NCBI RefSeq assembly: GCF_003946605.1
Contig: NZ_RHOQ01000004.1
Location: 1-64,000, forward strand
Length of the DNA stretch: 64,000 nt
Reading direction: 5' to 3'
From: Companilactobacillus baiquanensis
GTDB lineage: Bacteria > Bacillota > Bacilli > Lactobacillales > Lactobacillaceae
Shown here: one piece after another, positions 1 to 8,159 of the stretch
How positions within the stretch are numbered: the stretch's first letter is position 1
How the letters are laid out: every line of letters begins with the position of its first letter
Made by a program: the position numbers and the translations under genes
Notes under the pieces: model-generated
Seen by the model: only the letters and a program-made list of their open reading frames with translations
Database searches by the model: none
Told to the model about the DNA's origin: nothing

Positions 1-222
1 GTTGATGACAAGAAGATCGTCGGAGTAAACATGGGAGATTCAATTCCTCAAGTTGATATTCCACGTTTGATCGAATTTTACAAATTAGGTGTCTTCCCAT
101 TTGATTTGACAGAGAAGTTTTATGACTTCGAACAAATCAATGAAGCTGATGCAGATTCAGTTAGTGGTATGACTATCAAACCTATCTTGATTATTGATAA
201 AGACTACAAACCAGGTGAATAA
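1..222 (+). CDS. Zinc-type alcohol dehydrogenase, C-terminal fragment (cut by window edge)
   Basis: The frame is open from base 1, so only the last 73 residues are visible and the true start lies outside the window. The tail with GDSIPQVDIPRLIEFYK, then FPFD, then a KFYDFEQIN-like helix and a closing TIKPIL strand, matches the C-terminal part of the NAD-dependent, zinc-type aryl/benzyl alcohol dehydrogenases of the medium-chain family. These oxidise or reduce alcohols and aldehydes in the cytosol. The catalytic zinc site and Rossmann fold are not in the window, so substrate cannot be judged. A hairpin terminator follows directly. The internal ATG at 31 is not the start, because conserved family sequence continues upstream of it. 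Confidence 0.85.
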   Translation, partial: VDDKKIVGVNMGDSIPQVDIPRLIEFYKLGVFPFDLTEKFYDFEQINEADADSVSGMTIKPILIIDKDYKPGE

Positions 223-240
223 ATCTGGATAAAAAAAATA

Positions 241-273
241 AACCTCAGCCAAAAATTTTGGTTGAGGTTTTTT
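241..273. terminator. Bidirectional terminator between the dehydrogenase and the surface protein
   Basis: The arms AACCTCAGCC and GGTTGAGGTT enclose an A/T loop. A T-run follows on the plus strand and an A-run precedes it, so the hairpin can end both convergent genes. Confidence 0.85.
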
Positions 274-274
274 A

Positions 275-3200
275 TTACTGTTTTTTAAATACTGAATCAA
301 GTTCAGAAACCCATTCGGAATTGGAAATTTGATGATAAGTAGTTCCTTTAAATTCACGATGATTATTTGATATCCAATTTGTTCCACTAGAAACACTACG
401 TGAAGCTCTCTTAATATTTCCATAATAATCCAAATTGTATAGTGGAATGTTGCCTGTACCAGTTAACTGAACAATTCCGTTAGATGTAGTATCAGGAGCT
501 GTTTTAGTAACATCTGATTTTTTAACATAATTGCTCGTTCCAACTCGATACCAAGTATTGCCATCATTATCAACAGCAATCCGATCAACTAACCATGCGG
601 TTTGGTAACTTAAATTGATATCTGTAGTTTTGCTTGAATCTACTGTACTAAATACTTCAGTATTATCAGGATCAATTGAGTAAACTACATCAGCAATTGG
701 TTGAAAAGCCCACATATCTTCTGCTTTTACCCATTCACTGGTTGAAACTTGATAGAAAGTTCCTTCACTATTTTGAACTGCCAATCCCACCATCCAGTCA
801 GTATCATGCGCTAATTGGCGAGTGGCAACGGGGGTGGTTGTAGATGGCGAACTATAAATTTGTGTATAACCGTCTGCTTTTACTAAATAAGGTGCATTAA
901 TTAACCATTCTTTGTCATTCGATGGTGTTCCCGGATTAGTCGTTGACTTTGGTAAAACTGTAATAGTAGCCACTTCTGATACATTGTTTAATGAATAAGT
1001 TGCAGTGTACGTTCCAGCTTTTGTCGTATCGACATTATTTGTCATGATTAAACCATCTAATTCAACTGCTTTTCCATCAGCATCAGTAGCACTATCCAAG
1101 TTATCTTCTGGATTCCACGAATCACCTACGTGAATAGTAGAATTATGGATATTAATTGCAGTTAGATCCATTGAATCAGGATCTTTAACACTAACTTCCA
1201 CAGTTTTAGTGGCATTTGAATATATCATAGTAGACGTAGAATAATCCATTCCACTAATATATTTATAGTTATAAGTAATTGTATGTTTCCCTACTTTAGA
1301 AGTGTCTAAGTTAGAAACTTTATCAACAGCTTGACCGTCAACAATCACTGTAAGTGAATCGTTATCATAATTAAAATCATTACCAAATTCATCTGTACTC
1401 GATTTAAACCATTTTGATACAGGAGCTGTATCATCAACCAAAACCGTATCTTTATCATTAGTTATATTTATCATTGGATCTTGATAAACAATAAATTGAG
1501 CTCCTGTCTTACTAGATTTTTCGTCACTATTTAAATAATATTTATAAACAACATTAAAAGTATTATCCGATCCTAATTTAGAAAATTTGTATGTGTCCTT
1601 ATAAGAATAAGCAGTTCCATTAATAACATACGAAAGATTACGATTGTCTTTAGTGATAGTCGTTCCATTTTCATCAAGAGCCTCATTTGTGTTTATAAAA
1701 TTAAAAACATCTGTACTTGTTCCTAATTTAAAATAGTTACCATTAACTGCAATGGTTGGGTTCTGTTTAATATGTAATGTTGTTTCAGATGTAGCACTTT
1801 GATTATCGCCATAACTATACGAATAGACAACCTTATGATCACCAACTGTCTGCTCGAACTCACTTGCAGGTGAACCGTCAATAGTTACGGTCAAATCATT
1901 ATAAGCTATTGAATCACCATTTTCGTCATTACCATTTAAATATGCACTTTCAACAGCTTTTTTCCACGATATTGCTGAATCATTAAGTACATCATATGAT
2001 GGAGCTGAACTTATAGTGGGCGTTTGAGTTACATTAACATTTGTAGTTGAAGAAACGCCATTGTACGAATAAGTAACAACATATTTACCCGGTTTAGTTT
2101 GATCTATTGTCGAGCTAGTTTCTGGAGTGTCACTACCAACCTTTTTAATAGTAACCGACAACTTTGCATATGGAATTGCAACTCCACTTGCATCGGTACT
2201 ATTAACAGCATCATAAGCTGATTCTGGACTCCAAGTCGAATCATCGACATTCAAATTAACGGTTTCATCAGATTTAATCTCTGGTGACTTTACAACTTCC
2301 AAATCATGGATCGACGGATCAATGTCGGTGATCCCTAACGTTGCATAATATGCCATATACATTGGACTGGCAGTACCAATCGTTACAGATTTTGTAGTAG
2401 ATCCATCAGCAAAGGTATAACCTTCTGGTGCTGTAACCTCTACGCTATCACCAAGTTTGGTTGCGTCAGTTGTAGTTGAGCTTATAGTCGTATCACCTAG
2501 TTTAAAGTTGACTAGGTTTGGCATTTCGGTCTTATTATCTTTAAAAATTTCTACTGAACTTACAGATGAATGCATTCCGTTAAAAAGCAAATTGCTAATC
2601 AATATGCCACTTGGTGGTGTAGATTGATCTTTCAAGAATCCTACTGGAGTTGGTGCTTTTATACTTTGAGATGAGTTTACATTTTCATTTAAATACCCAA
2701 AATAATTTACTGGTAAATTAACGTCATTATATTTAAATTGAAAAAGTGAGGGAATAAACTGACTAGTACTCCCTTCAGACCTAATAACATAAATTACTTT
2801 AGTAATACTATCAATATATGATTGTGCATCTTGACCATCATATGCATTACCTATTGTTTGATCTTTATCAGAGTCATCAACAAAGGTATAGCCTTGTGGT
2901 AAAGATTTTGTTAAATCAACAGTATCCCCTGAGTTGCCAGCTATATACACTTGGCCTCGTTGATCATGCATATCACCAGTTTCTGAACCATCAGTACCTT
3001 GAACCTTATAATTAATAATTAATCCACTATTAGCACTAGAATCATAGTATTCTCTATTATTCCAATCAATAGTATTCCCCTGTGAATCAGCAACTGGAAC
3101 CTCTGTAGCTGCAGTTGCGACTGGCGTTGCGGAATATGAACTTACATTATTACTTGATAATTGATTATTCCCTGTATTCGACCCTGAATTAGTAGCTTCT

Positions 3201-3514
3201 AAATTACCATCTGTACCAGTAGCCCCTGCGCCACTGTCTGATCCAGATACTGTACTCCCTGTATCAATATTTGAATCAGTTTGTCCAGATGTATTAACAC
3301 CATTATCCGACCCTGTATCGGCTGATGTTATTTTTGGATCTGTCCCTGAGCTTGTAGTTCCTGTATTAGTTTGCTCGACTGCTTGATCGGCAGTTGAATT
3401 TTCAATTGCGGCACTTACATTAGTAGTATTTAGTCCGCCTAGAATAATTGCTGAAAAAAATGTTACCCCTGCGATTGTCACTTTTTGTGACTTCGATAGC
3501 TTGATATTGGCCAT
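275..3514 (-). CDS. Large secreted surface protein with Ig-like repeats and C-terminal SLAP/GW-like wall-binding repeats
   Basis: A 1079-residue extracellular protein. The start ATG at 3514 follows an AGGGAG ribosome site; a longer frame to 3562 lacks one. Residues 1-35 form a signal peptide ending near VSAA. Residues 36-130 are rich in Ser, Thr, Gly and Asp. A globular domain follows, then about five bacterial Ig-like (Big_3-type) modules, each ending in a pattern like KAGTYTATYS and joined by QTP, QNP or QDP linkers. The last 200 or so residues hold three repeats with a YQVSTSEWVK-like core, resembling SLAP or GW cell-wall-binding modules. There is no LPXTG, so anchoring is probably non-covalent through these repeats. 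An adhesin or wall-associated role is inference. A 13-base inverted repeat lies at 3534-3546, just upstream. Confidence 0.85.
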   Translation of the reverse strand: MANIKLSKSQKVTIAGVTFFSAIILGGLNTTNVSAAIENSTADQAVEQTNTGTTSSGTDPKITSADTGSDNGVNTSGQTDSNIDTGSTVSGSDSGAGATGTDGNLEATNSGSNTGNNQLSSNNVSSYSATPVATAATEVPVADSQGNTIDWNNREYYDSSANSGLIINYKVQGTDGSETGDMHDQRGQVYIAGNSGDTVDLTKSLPQGYTFVDDSDKDQTIGNAYDGQDAQSYIDSITKVIYVIRSEGSTSQFIPSLFQFKYNDVNLPVNYFGYLNENVNSSQSIKAPTPVGFLKDQSTPPSGILISNLLFNGMHSSVSSVEIFKDNKTEMPNLVNFKLGDTTISSTTTDATKLGDSVEVTAPEGYTFADGSTTKSVTIGTASPMYMAYYATLGITDIDPSIHDLEVVKSPEIKSDETVNLNVDDSTWSPESAYDAVNSTDASGVAIPYAKLSVTIKKVGSDTPETSSTIDQTKPGKYVVTYSYNGVSSTTNVNVTQTPTISSAPSYDVLNDSAISWKKAVESAYLNGNDENGDSIAYNDLTVTIDGSPASEFEQTVGDHKVVYSYSYGDNQSATSETTLHIKQNPTIAVNGNYFKLGTSTDVFNFINTNEALDENGTTITKDNRNLSYVINGTAYSYKDTYKFSKLGSDNTFNVVYKYYLNSDEKSSKTGAQFIVYQDPMINITNDKDTVLVDDTAPVSKWFKSSTDEFGNDFNYDNDSLTVIVDGQAVDKVSNLDTSKVGKHTITYNYKYISGMDYSTSTMIYSNATKTVEVSVKDPDSMDLTAINIHNSTIHVGDSWNPEDNLDSATDADGKAVELDGLIMTNNVDTTKAGTYTATYSLNNVSEVATITVLPKSTTNPGTPSNDKEWLINAPYLVKADGYTQIYSSPSTTTPVATRQLAHDTDWMVGLAVQNSEGTFYQVSTSEWVKAEDMWAFQPIADVVYSIDPDNTEVFSTVDSSKTTDINLSYQTAWLVDRIAVDNDGNTWYRVGTSNYVKKSDVTKTAPDTTSNGIVQLTGTGNIPLYNLDYYGNIKRASRSVSSGTNWISNNHREFKGTTYHQISNSEWVSELDSVFKKQ

Positions 3515-3533
3515 TGTGTTGCTCCCTGAAGTT

Positions 3534-3546
3534 ATGTTTATAACAT
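3534..3546. promoter_or_regulatory. Inverted repeat upstream of the surface protein
   Basis: ATGTT-TAT-AACAT is a perfect inverted repeat 20 bases upstream of the ATG, close to AT-rich sequence that could hold the -10 element. It could be an operator or chance in AT-rich DNA. Confidence 0.25.
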
Positions 3547-3647
3547 CTAAATTATAATTCATAAAATCACAAAGTTTAGTTCACTTATCATAAGGAAAAT
3601 TTACCGATTATGGCATTTTTTATGTCATGTTATATTGAATTTTAATA

Positions 3648-3711
3648 AAAAAAGAGTACCCAGAGAATTTATCTCGTTTTAGGAGATTAATTCATATGAA
3701 TACTCTTTTTT
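3648..3711 (-). terminator. Terminator of the IclR regulator gene
   Basis: AAAAAAGAGTA pairs with TACTCTTTTTT across a loop that contains a smaller ATCTC/GAGAT hairpin. The outer arm overlaps the stop codon at 3710-3712. On the minus strand the stem ends in a U-run. Confidence 0.7.
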
Positions 3712-4465
3712 AAATAGCTTGTTCTATCTTCTTTTTAGTTTCCAAAACTAACTTTATTATACGTTTTTCTCGATCTTCATCCATTCTATAATATGGAGTA
3801 CTTACACTAAATGCACCATAAACTTGGTCATGCTTCATTAATGCAGTTCCAATACAGAACACTTCGACCTCATTTTCACGGTCATCAATTGAATAGCCGT
3901 TTCGTCTAACAATATCAATTTGCTTCATTAAAGATTTACGATTAACAACAGTAAACTTAGTTAATGGATCTAACGGGTTACGATTGAAGTAATCATCAAG
4001 CTCTTCTGGGTTTTTAGTAGCCATTATTGCTTTCCCCATAGCAGAACAATAGAGATTTAAACGTCCACCAATTTTAGATTTCAAATTGACACTTCTAGGG
4101 CTTTCCAATTTTTCTAGAAATTCAACGTGATCAGCAATTTCAACACCCAAATGAACTGTTTCTTCAGTTGCATTACGTAATTCTTTTAAATATGGCAAAG
4201 CAATTTGATGAATATTGAAATCAGCCAATGCCTTTTGACCCAGTCCGATCAATTCAGCACCTAAGTGATACTTTTTATCTTCATCATTTCTCCACAAAAG
4301 ATCTAATTCACACATAGTAGTCAAAATCTTTAAAGTAGTAGATTTAGACATCTCCATACCTTCGTGAATTTCTTTCAAAGTTAGTCCTGAATCATGTTCC
4401 ATTAAATAATCCAAAATAGCTTTTGCTTTAATTAAAACGGTTCCATAGCTTTTTGATTCTACCAA
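3710..4465 (-). CDS. kdgR: IclR-family transcriptional regulator, probably of the KDG/KDPG pathway
   Basis: A 251-residue cytosolic regulator. Residues 10-75 form the winged helix-turn-helix typical of IclR, including a segment like MSKSTTLKILTTM as the recognition helix. The rest is the IclR effector-binding domain, with the usual NLYCSAMGKAIMA and late CIGTALM segments. The start is TTG at 4465, with a strong GGAGG 8 bases upstream and no in-frame ATG nearby. It is divergent from the KDPG aldolase gene across about 100 bases, so it probably controls that gene, with 2-keto-3-deoxygluconate or its phosphate as likely effector. The symbol rests on this context and not on specificity residues. 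Confidence 0.75.
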   Translation of the reverse strand: MVESKSYGTVLIKAKAILDYLMEHDSGLTLKEIHEGMEMSKSTTLKILTTMCELDLLWRNDEDKKYHLGAELIGLGQKALADFNIHQIALPYLKELRNATEETVHLGVEIADHVEFLEKLESPRSVNLKSKIGGRLNLYCSAMGKAIMATKNPEELDDYFNRNPLDPLTKFTVVNRKSLMKQIDIVRRNGYSIDDRENEVEVFCIGTALMKHDQVYGAFSVSTPYYRMDEDREKRIIKLVLETKKKIEQAI

Positions 4466-4480
4466 TTATATGTCCTCCAC

Positions 4481-4508
4481 TTGATACATTTAAGGAAAGC
4501 GCTATAAT
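4481..4508 (+). promoter_or_regulatory. Promoter of the KDPG aldolase gene with overlapping cre-like site
   Basis: The -35 TTGATA (4481-4486) and -10 TATAAT (4503-4508) are 16 bases apart. GGAAAGCGCTATAA at 4494-4507 overlaps the -10 and matches the catabolite-responsive element consensus at 12 of 14 positions, including the full AARCGYTW core. CcpA with HPr-Ser-P would be expected to repress here. The IclR protein probably binds in the same interval, but I could not pick out its operator. Confidence 0.6.
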
Positions 4509-4565
4509 GAGTATATAATTTCTAAAAGGAAAAGTAAATTTATTATAAGGAAATGGTGAACTTTT

Positions 4566-5213
4566 ATGCAAAAAGTTGATATTCTGAAAAAAATGGAAAA
4601 AACTGGTGTTGTTGCAGTTGTCCGTGGTGCTTCCAAAGAAGAGGCCTACAAAGCTGCTAAAGCTTGTATCGATGGTGGAGTTAAAGGTATTGAATTAACT
4701 TTCACAGCCCCAGAAGCTGACAAAATTATCGCTGATCTTAAAGAAGATTATAAGGATGATCCCGATGCATGTATCGGTGCTGGTACAGTGCTTGACCCTA
4801 CTACTGCTCGTATTGCTATTATGGCTGGCGCAGATTTCATTGTTAGTCCTTCATTCAACAAAGAAGTTGCTAAGTTATGTAATCTTTATGAAATTCCTTA
4901 CACACCTGGCTGCATGTCAATAACAGAGATCCAAACTGCTATGACTTACGGTTCAGATATTGTGAAAGTATTCCCAGGCAGTGTTGTTGGACAAGGATTT
5001 GTTTCAGCTGTTAAAGCTCCATTCCCACAGGTAAGCATCATGCCTACTGGTGGCGTAAGTTTAGATAATATGGAAGAATGGTTTGACAAAGGCGTTACAC
5101 TTGTTGGTGCTGGTGGTAATTTAGTTGGACCAGCTGCCAAAGGTGACTTTGAACAAGTTAAGAAAAATGCTCAAGCATACCATGCAAAACTTGAAGAAAT
5201 CAGAAGTAAATAA
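4566..5213 (+). CDS. kdgA: 2-dehydro-3-deoxy-phosphogluconate (KDPG) aldolase
   Basis: A 215-residue cytosolic class I aldolase that cleaves 2-keto-3-deoxy-6-phosphogluconate to pyruvate and glyceraldehyde-3-phosphate. Family landmarks are present: VVRG near residue 19, the catalytic Glu43 in GIELTF, GAGT at 71-74, and the Schiff-base Lys134 in DIVKVFPG, followed by a PTGG phosphate-binding loop. The ATG at 4566 follows a GGTGA ribosome site. No kdgK or uronate catabolism gene is adjacent, so it stands alone with its divergent IclR regulator and its own terminator. The cre-like site in its promoter suggests it is silenced on preferred sugars. Confidence 0.92.
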   Translation: MQKVDILKKMEKTGVVAVVRGASKEEAYKAAKACIDGGVKGIELTFTAPEADKIIADLKEDYKDDPDACIGAGTVLDPTTARIAIMAGADFIVSPSFNKEVAKLCNLYEIPYTPGCMSITEIQTAMTYGSDIVKVFPGSVVGQGFVSAVKAPFPQVSIMPTGGVSLDNMEEWFDKGVTLVGAGGNLVGPAAKGDFEQVKKNAQAYHAKLEEIRSK

Positions 5214-5217
5214 GCTT

Positions 5218-5242
5218 AAACTCCCAATTCGGGAGTTTTTTT
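5218..5242 (+). terminator. Terminator of kdgA
   Basis: ACTCCC-AATT-GGGAGT style hairpin followed by seven T residues, directly after the kdgA stop. Confidence 0.88.
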
Positions 5243-5262
5243 ATATTCTCGAGGTTTGTTTG

Positions 5263-5291
5263 TTGACCCCTTTAAGATAGTATGCTAAATT
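5263..5291 (+). promoter_or_regulatory. clpP promoter
   Basis: The -35 TTGACC (5263-5268) is 17 bases from TAAATT (5286-5291), which has an extended -10 TG at 5283-5284. The CIRCE operator begins at the 3' end of this -10, so HrcA bound there would block initiation. Confidence 0.6.
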
Positions 5292-5316
5292 AGCACTGTA
5301 CTATTAAGAGTGCTAA
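5290..5316 (+). promoter_or_regulatory. CIRCE element (HrcA operator) upstream of clpP
   Basis: TTAGCACTG-N9-GAGTGCTAA matches the CIRCE consensus TTAGCACTC-N9-GAGTGCTAA at 17 of 18 arm positions with the exact 9-base spacer. CIRCE is the operator of the heat-shock repressor HrcA. It lies over the predicted transcription start and 20 bases before the clpP ATG. Confidence 0.88.
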
Positions 5317-5336
5317 TTAAAAATAGGAGGCATTTT

Positions 5337-5930
5337 ATGTTAGTTCCTACAGTTATTGAACAAAGCTCACGTGGCGAACGTGCCTATGATATTTATTCAA
5401 GATTATTAAAAGACAGAATCATTATGTTATCAGGTGAGGTTAACAGTCAAATGGCTAATACAGTCATTGCTGAATTGCTTTTCCTTGACGCACAAGACTC
5501 AGACAAAGATATTTCAATGTATATCAATTCACCAGGTGGCTCTGTTACCGATGGATTAGCTATTGTTGATACAATGAACTTTGTTAAATCAGATGTTCAA
5601 ACAATTGCTACTGGCCTAGCCGCTTCAATGGGAAGTGTTATCTTGTCATCCGGTACAAAGGGCAAACGTTTTGCTCTTCCAAACTCAACTGTTCTTATTC
5701 ATCAACCATTAGGTGGTGCTCAAGGACAACAAACAGAGATTGAAATTGCCGCTCAAGAGATTTTGAAGACAAGAAAGAGATTAAATCACATCTTGGCTGA
5801 TAATTCTGGTCAATCATTTGAAAAACTTCAAAAGGATACTGATCGTGACAACTACATGACAGCCCAAGAAGCTAAAGATTATGGTTTGATCGATAATATT
5901 ATGATCAACAAAGAAAAAGCTGATAAATAA
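5337..5930 (+). CDS. clpP: ATP-dependent Clp protease proteolytic subunit ClpP
   Basis: A 197-residue serine peptidase that forms the 14-subunit proteolytic chamber used by ClpX and other Clp ATPases for protein quality control and regulated proteolysis. The catalytic triad is visible: Ser97 in AASMGS, His122 in IHQPLGG, and Asp171 in DRDNYM. The start ATG at 5337 follows AGGAGG; the frame extends upstream through the CIRCE element, which excludes the earlier codon. A CIRCE element covers the start region, so control by HrcA is likely. A terminator follows, so it is monocistronic. Confidence 0.97.
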   Translation: MLVPTVIEQSSRGERAYDIYSRLLKDRIIMLSGEVNSQMANTVIAELLFLDAQDSDKDISMYINSPGGSVTDGLAIVDTMNFVKSDVQTIATGLAASMGSVILSSGTKGKRFALPNSTVLIHQPLGGAQGQQTEIEIAAQEILKTRKRLNHILADNSGQSFEKLQKDTDRDNYMTAQEAKDYGLIDNIMINKEKADK

Positions 5931-5943
5931 TTTAGTTTTCCCG

Positions 5944-5973
5944 GCACAGAATATTTGCATTCTGTGCTTTTTT
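5944..5973 (+). terminator. Terminator of clpP
   Basis: GCACAGAAT and ATTCTGTGC arms with a 6-base loop, followed by a T-run. Confidence 0.9.
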
Positions 5974-5981
5974 GTTGCCAT

Positions 5982-6019
5982 TAGACAGTTTCATCCATTT
6001 AGGCTATCCTTAAATTAAG
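5982..6019 (+). promoter_or_regulatory. Promoter and start-site inverted repeat of the DHA2 exporter operon
   Basis: TAGACA (5982-5987) and TATCCT (6005-6010) are 17 bases apart. A perfect CTTAA-A-TTAAG inverted repeat at 6009-6019 sits at the start site and could be an operator. No regulator gene is adjacent. Confidence 0.45.
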
Positions 6020-6045
6020 TTTAGGAGAACAAAAGGAGGATTATT

Positions 6046-7449
6046 ATGGAGACTACTATAAAAGATTCCTTAAGCCGTAAATTATTCATCATCACACTTT
6101 TGTCTGGTACTTTTACTATGTCTATCAGTCAATCATCATTATCTACGGCCTATCCAACCCTTATGAAATTCTTTGGTGTCACTGCACCGACAATTCAGTG
6201 GCTAACAACTGGCTTTATGCTGATAATGTGCATTATGATGCCGATCAGTCCCTGGTTATTAAATAATATTTCATTCAAAAAAATATTTCTAGGAGTTGTC
6301 GCTATTTTTGCGGTAGGAACTTTAGTTATCATTACCGCTAACAACTTCCCTATGGCTATGCTAGGAAGAGCGTTAGAGGCTATTGGGGTCGGCATCTTAT
6401 TTCCATCGTTTCAATCAGTGCTTCTGGCAATAACACCAGAAGAAAACCGTGGTACCACGATGGGGTTCGCCGGTTTAGTCATGGGTTCAGCATTAGCATC
6501 CGGTCCCATTATTTCAGGAATTGTATTAAACTTTTTGAAATGGCAAGGTTTATTTATTATCTTTTTACTTATTATGATCGTAATTTTTATTATTGGATCA
6601 ATTTATATTAAAGATGTCATGCCTCGTCACAAAGTAAAACTAGATTCTATTTCAATCATTTATTTATTCGGTTTGATCGGTTTACTTTATGTAGTAAATC
6701 AAGCTGGTGTTACACATAAATTGAGTACTAATTTATTAATACTTCTAGCCGCAAGTCTTATTTTGACAGGTTTATTTATTTATCGTCAATTGACTAAAAA
6801 AGAACCTTTGTTAGATTTAAAAGTTATGGGAAATTTCAATTTTGATTTAGCTGTATTACTTACTGGTTTTTCTTATATCTCTTTAATCGTTGTAACAATT
6901 ATTTATCCATTATATTATCAAAATATTTTACACACTTCTATTTTGGTATCCGGACTTGCTCTAGTTCCACCAGCTATTTTATTAAGTATTCTAAATCCAC
7001 TAACTGGTAAATTGGCTGACAAAATCGGTTTTAAATCAACTTTGATCTCTGGCATGTCGATGATCGTTATTGGCTGGTTCTTATTATTCATCCTAAATCG
7101 AAAATTAGGATTGATCCCAATGATTTTAATTGCCATGTTGATCGAAGGTGGAAATGCCTTTGTAATGATGCCGGCTACTACTCTTGGCGGTAATTCACTT
7201 TCAGAAGAGTTAATTCCACATGGAACTGCTATTATCACAACGGTTCGTCAATTATTGGGTTCTCTAGGCGTTTCACTGGCAACACTAATACTTGTTGCAT
7301 CTAATCAAAAACACGGCTTACCGGCCAATACAGGTCTAATAGGATACCATTATGTATTTACATTCTTCTGCATTATGGCAATCCTAGGATTCATTTTTGC
7401 AATTCTTGTTAAAGATAAGAAGAAGGATCAAAATGTACGGAATACATAG
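6046..7449 (+). CDS. MFS drug-export transporter, DHA2 (EmrB/QacA-like) type
   Basis: A 467-residue integral membrane protein with about 14 predicted hydrophobic helices, the size and layout of proton-driven DHA2 multidrug exporters. Family signs are the early QSSLSTAYPTL helix, a GRALEAIGVGILFPSF helix, and a motif-C-like GLVMGSALASGPIISG segment around residues 143-158. The ATG follows an AAAGGAGGA ribosome site. It overlaps the next gene by 17 bases, so the two are translated together. Substrate cannot be predicted from sequence; export of toxic compounds is the family norm. Confidence 0.88.
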   Translation: METTIKDSLSRKLFIITLLSGTFTMSISQSSLSTAYPTLMKFFGVTAPTIQWLTTGFMLIMCIMMPISPWLLNNISFKKIFLGVVAIFAVGTLVIITANNFPMAMLGRALEAIGVGILFPSFQSVLLAITPEENRGTTMGFAGLVMGSALASGPIISGIVLNFLKWQGLFIIFLLIMIVIFIIGSIYIKDVMPRHKVKLDSISIIYLFGLIGLLYVVNQAGVTHKLSTNLLILLAASLILTGLFIYRQLTKKEPLLDLKVMGNFNFDLAVLLTGFSYISLIVVTIIYPLYYQNILHTSILVSGLALVPPAILLSILNPLTGKLADKIGFKSTLISGMSMIVIGWFLLFILNRKLGLIPMILIAMLIEGGNAFVMMPATTLGGNSLSEELIPHGTAIITTVRQLLGSLGVSLATLILVASNQKHGLPANTGLIGYHYVFTFFCIMAILGFIFAILVKDKKKDQNVRNT

Positions 7450-8068
7450 GAAAACTACCAAAGCTAAAATATTTTTACTAACAATTCAAATTATTTACTT
7501 AATGATTGTTTATTGGTTAATTTTAGGTAATTTCGATAATTTCATGATTTCTAATATTAACATAATGATCAGTATAACTTTTTTAAGATTGAATGCTATG
7601 ATCTTTTTCTGGCTTCCTCGAGGGATCAGTTTTAAAGAGGCAATCGGTAATGGACTTGCTTTTGGTTTATATTATTTAGGATTTCCAATTCTAGCTATCT
7701 TTGGTGAGATCAATATTGGCATAATAATTATTGGTTGGCTGTTATTTATCATCGGATCAGCTCTCAATACTACTTCTGAATTATTGAGAAAGCCTTTTAA
7801 AGATGATCCTAATAATAAAGGAAAATTATACACAGGTGGACTTTTCAAATATGCTATTCACATTAATTATTTTGGAGATGTGCTCTGGGTAACTGGACTG
7901 GCATTAACTACATGTAACTGGTGGAGTTTGCTTATTCCGATCTTTTTGATTTCACTCTTTATTTTTAGTTATATTCCAAACGACGATAAATACTTACAGC
8001 ATCATTATGGAAAAGCCTTTAGCGACTATCAAAAAAATACTAAAGAATTGATTCCATTTGTTTGGTAA
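7433..8068 (+). CDS. Isoprenylcysteine carboxyl methyltransferase-like (DUF1295-type) membrane protein
   Basis: A 211-residue membrane protein with about five hydrophobic segments. The C-terminal region with GKLYTGGLFKYAIHINYFGD, then a hydrophobic pair of helices and a closing YLQHHYGKAFSDYQ with LIPFVW, is the signature of the ICMT / steroid reductase-like family (DUF1295). Members bind SAM or NADPH at the membrane face, but bacterial ones are mostly uncharacterised. The start at 7433 follows GAAGGAT and overlaps the exporter gene by 17 bases. Tight coupling suggests that both act on the same lipophilic substrate, for example modification plus export; this is inference. Confidence 0.72.
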   Translation: MYGIHRKTTKAKIFLLTIQIIYLMIVYWLILGNFDNFMISNINIMISITFLRLNAMIFFWLPRGISFKEAIGNGLAFGLYYLGFPILAIFGEINIGIIIIGWLLFIIGSALNTTSELLRKPFKDDPNNKGKLYTGGLFKYAIHINYFGDVLWVTGLALTTCNWWSLLIPIFLISLFIFSYIPNDDKYLQHHYGKAFSDYQKNTKELIPFVW

Positions 8069-8079
8069 AAACAAATAGA

Positions 8080-8139
8080 GCGTTACTTAAGGCGCTTAGA
8101 GACTGAGCATAGCCTAGGTGTCTCTGCCTTATGTCACGC
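8080..8139. other. Long imperfect hairpin, candidate structured RNA element
   Basis: GCGT, AC and TAAGGC on the left pair with GCCTTA, GT and ACGC on the right, and an adjacent inner stem AGAGAC/GTCTCT (8098-8103 with 8120-8125) follows a 4-base bulge. The 16-base top contains CCTAGG. No T-run follows, so it is not a standard terminator; a separate terminator lies at 8160-8195. It sits between convergent genes, so the strand in use is unknown. Confidence 0.5.
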
Positions 8140-8159
8140 GTTTCAATATATAAATTCAA

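Noticed and set aside
31..222. Complete 63-residue gene starting at ATG 31
   Set aside because: Conserved alcohol dehydrogenase sequence continues in frame to base 1, so it is a truncated end of a longer gene.
5252..5268. CtsR operator upstream of clpP
   Set aside because: Only the half-site GTTGACC fits; the second TTTGAC-like half at the right spacing is missing.
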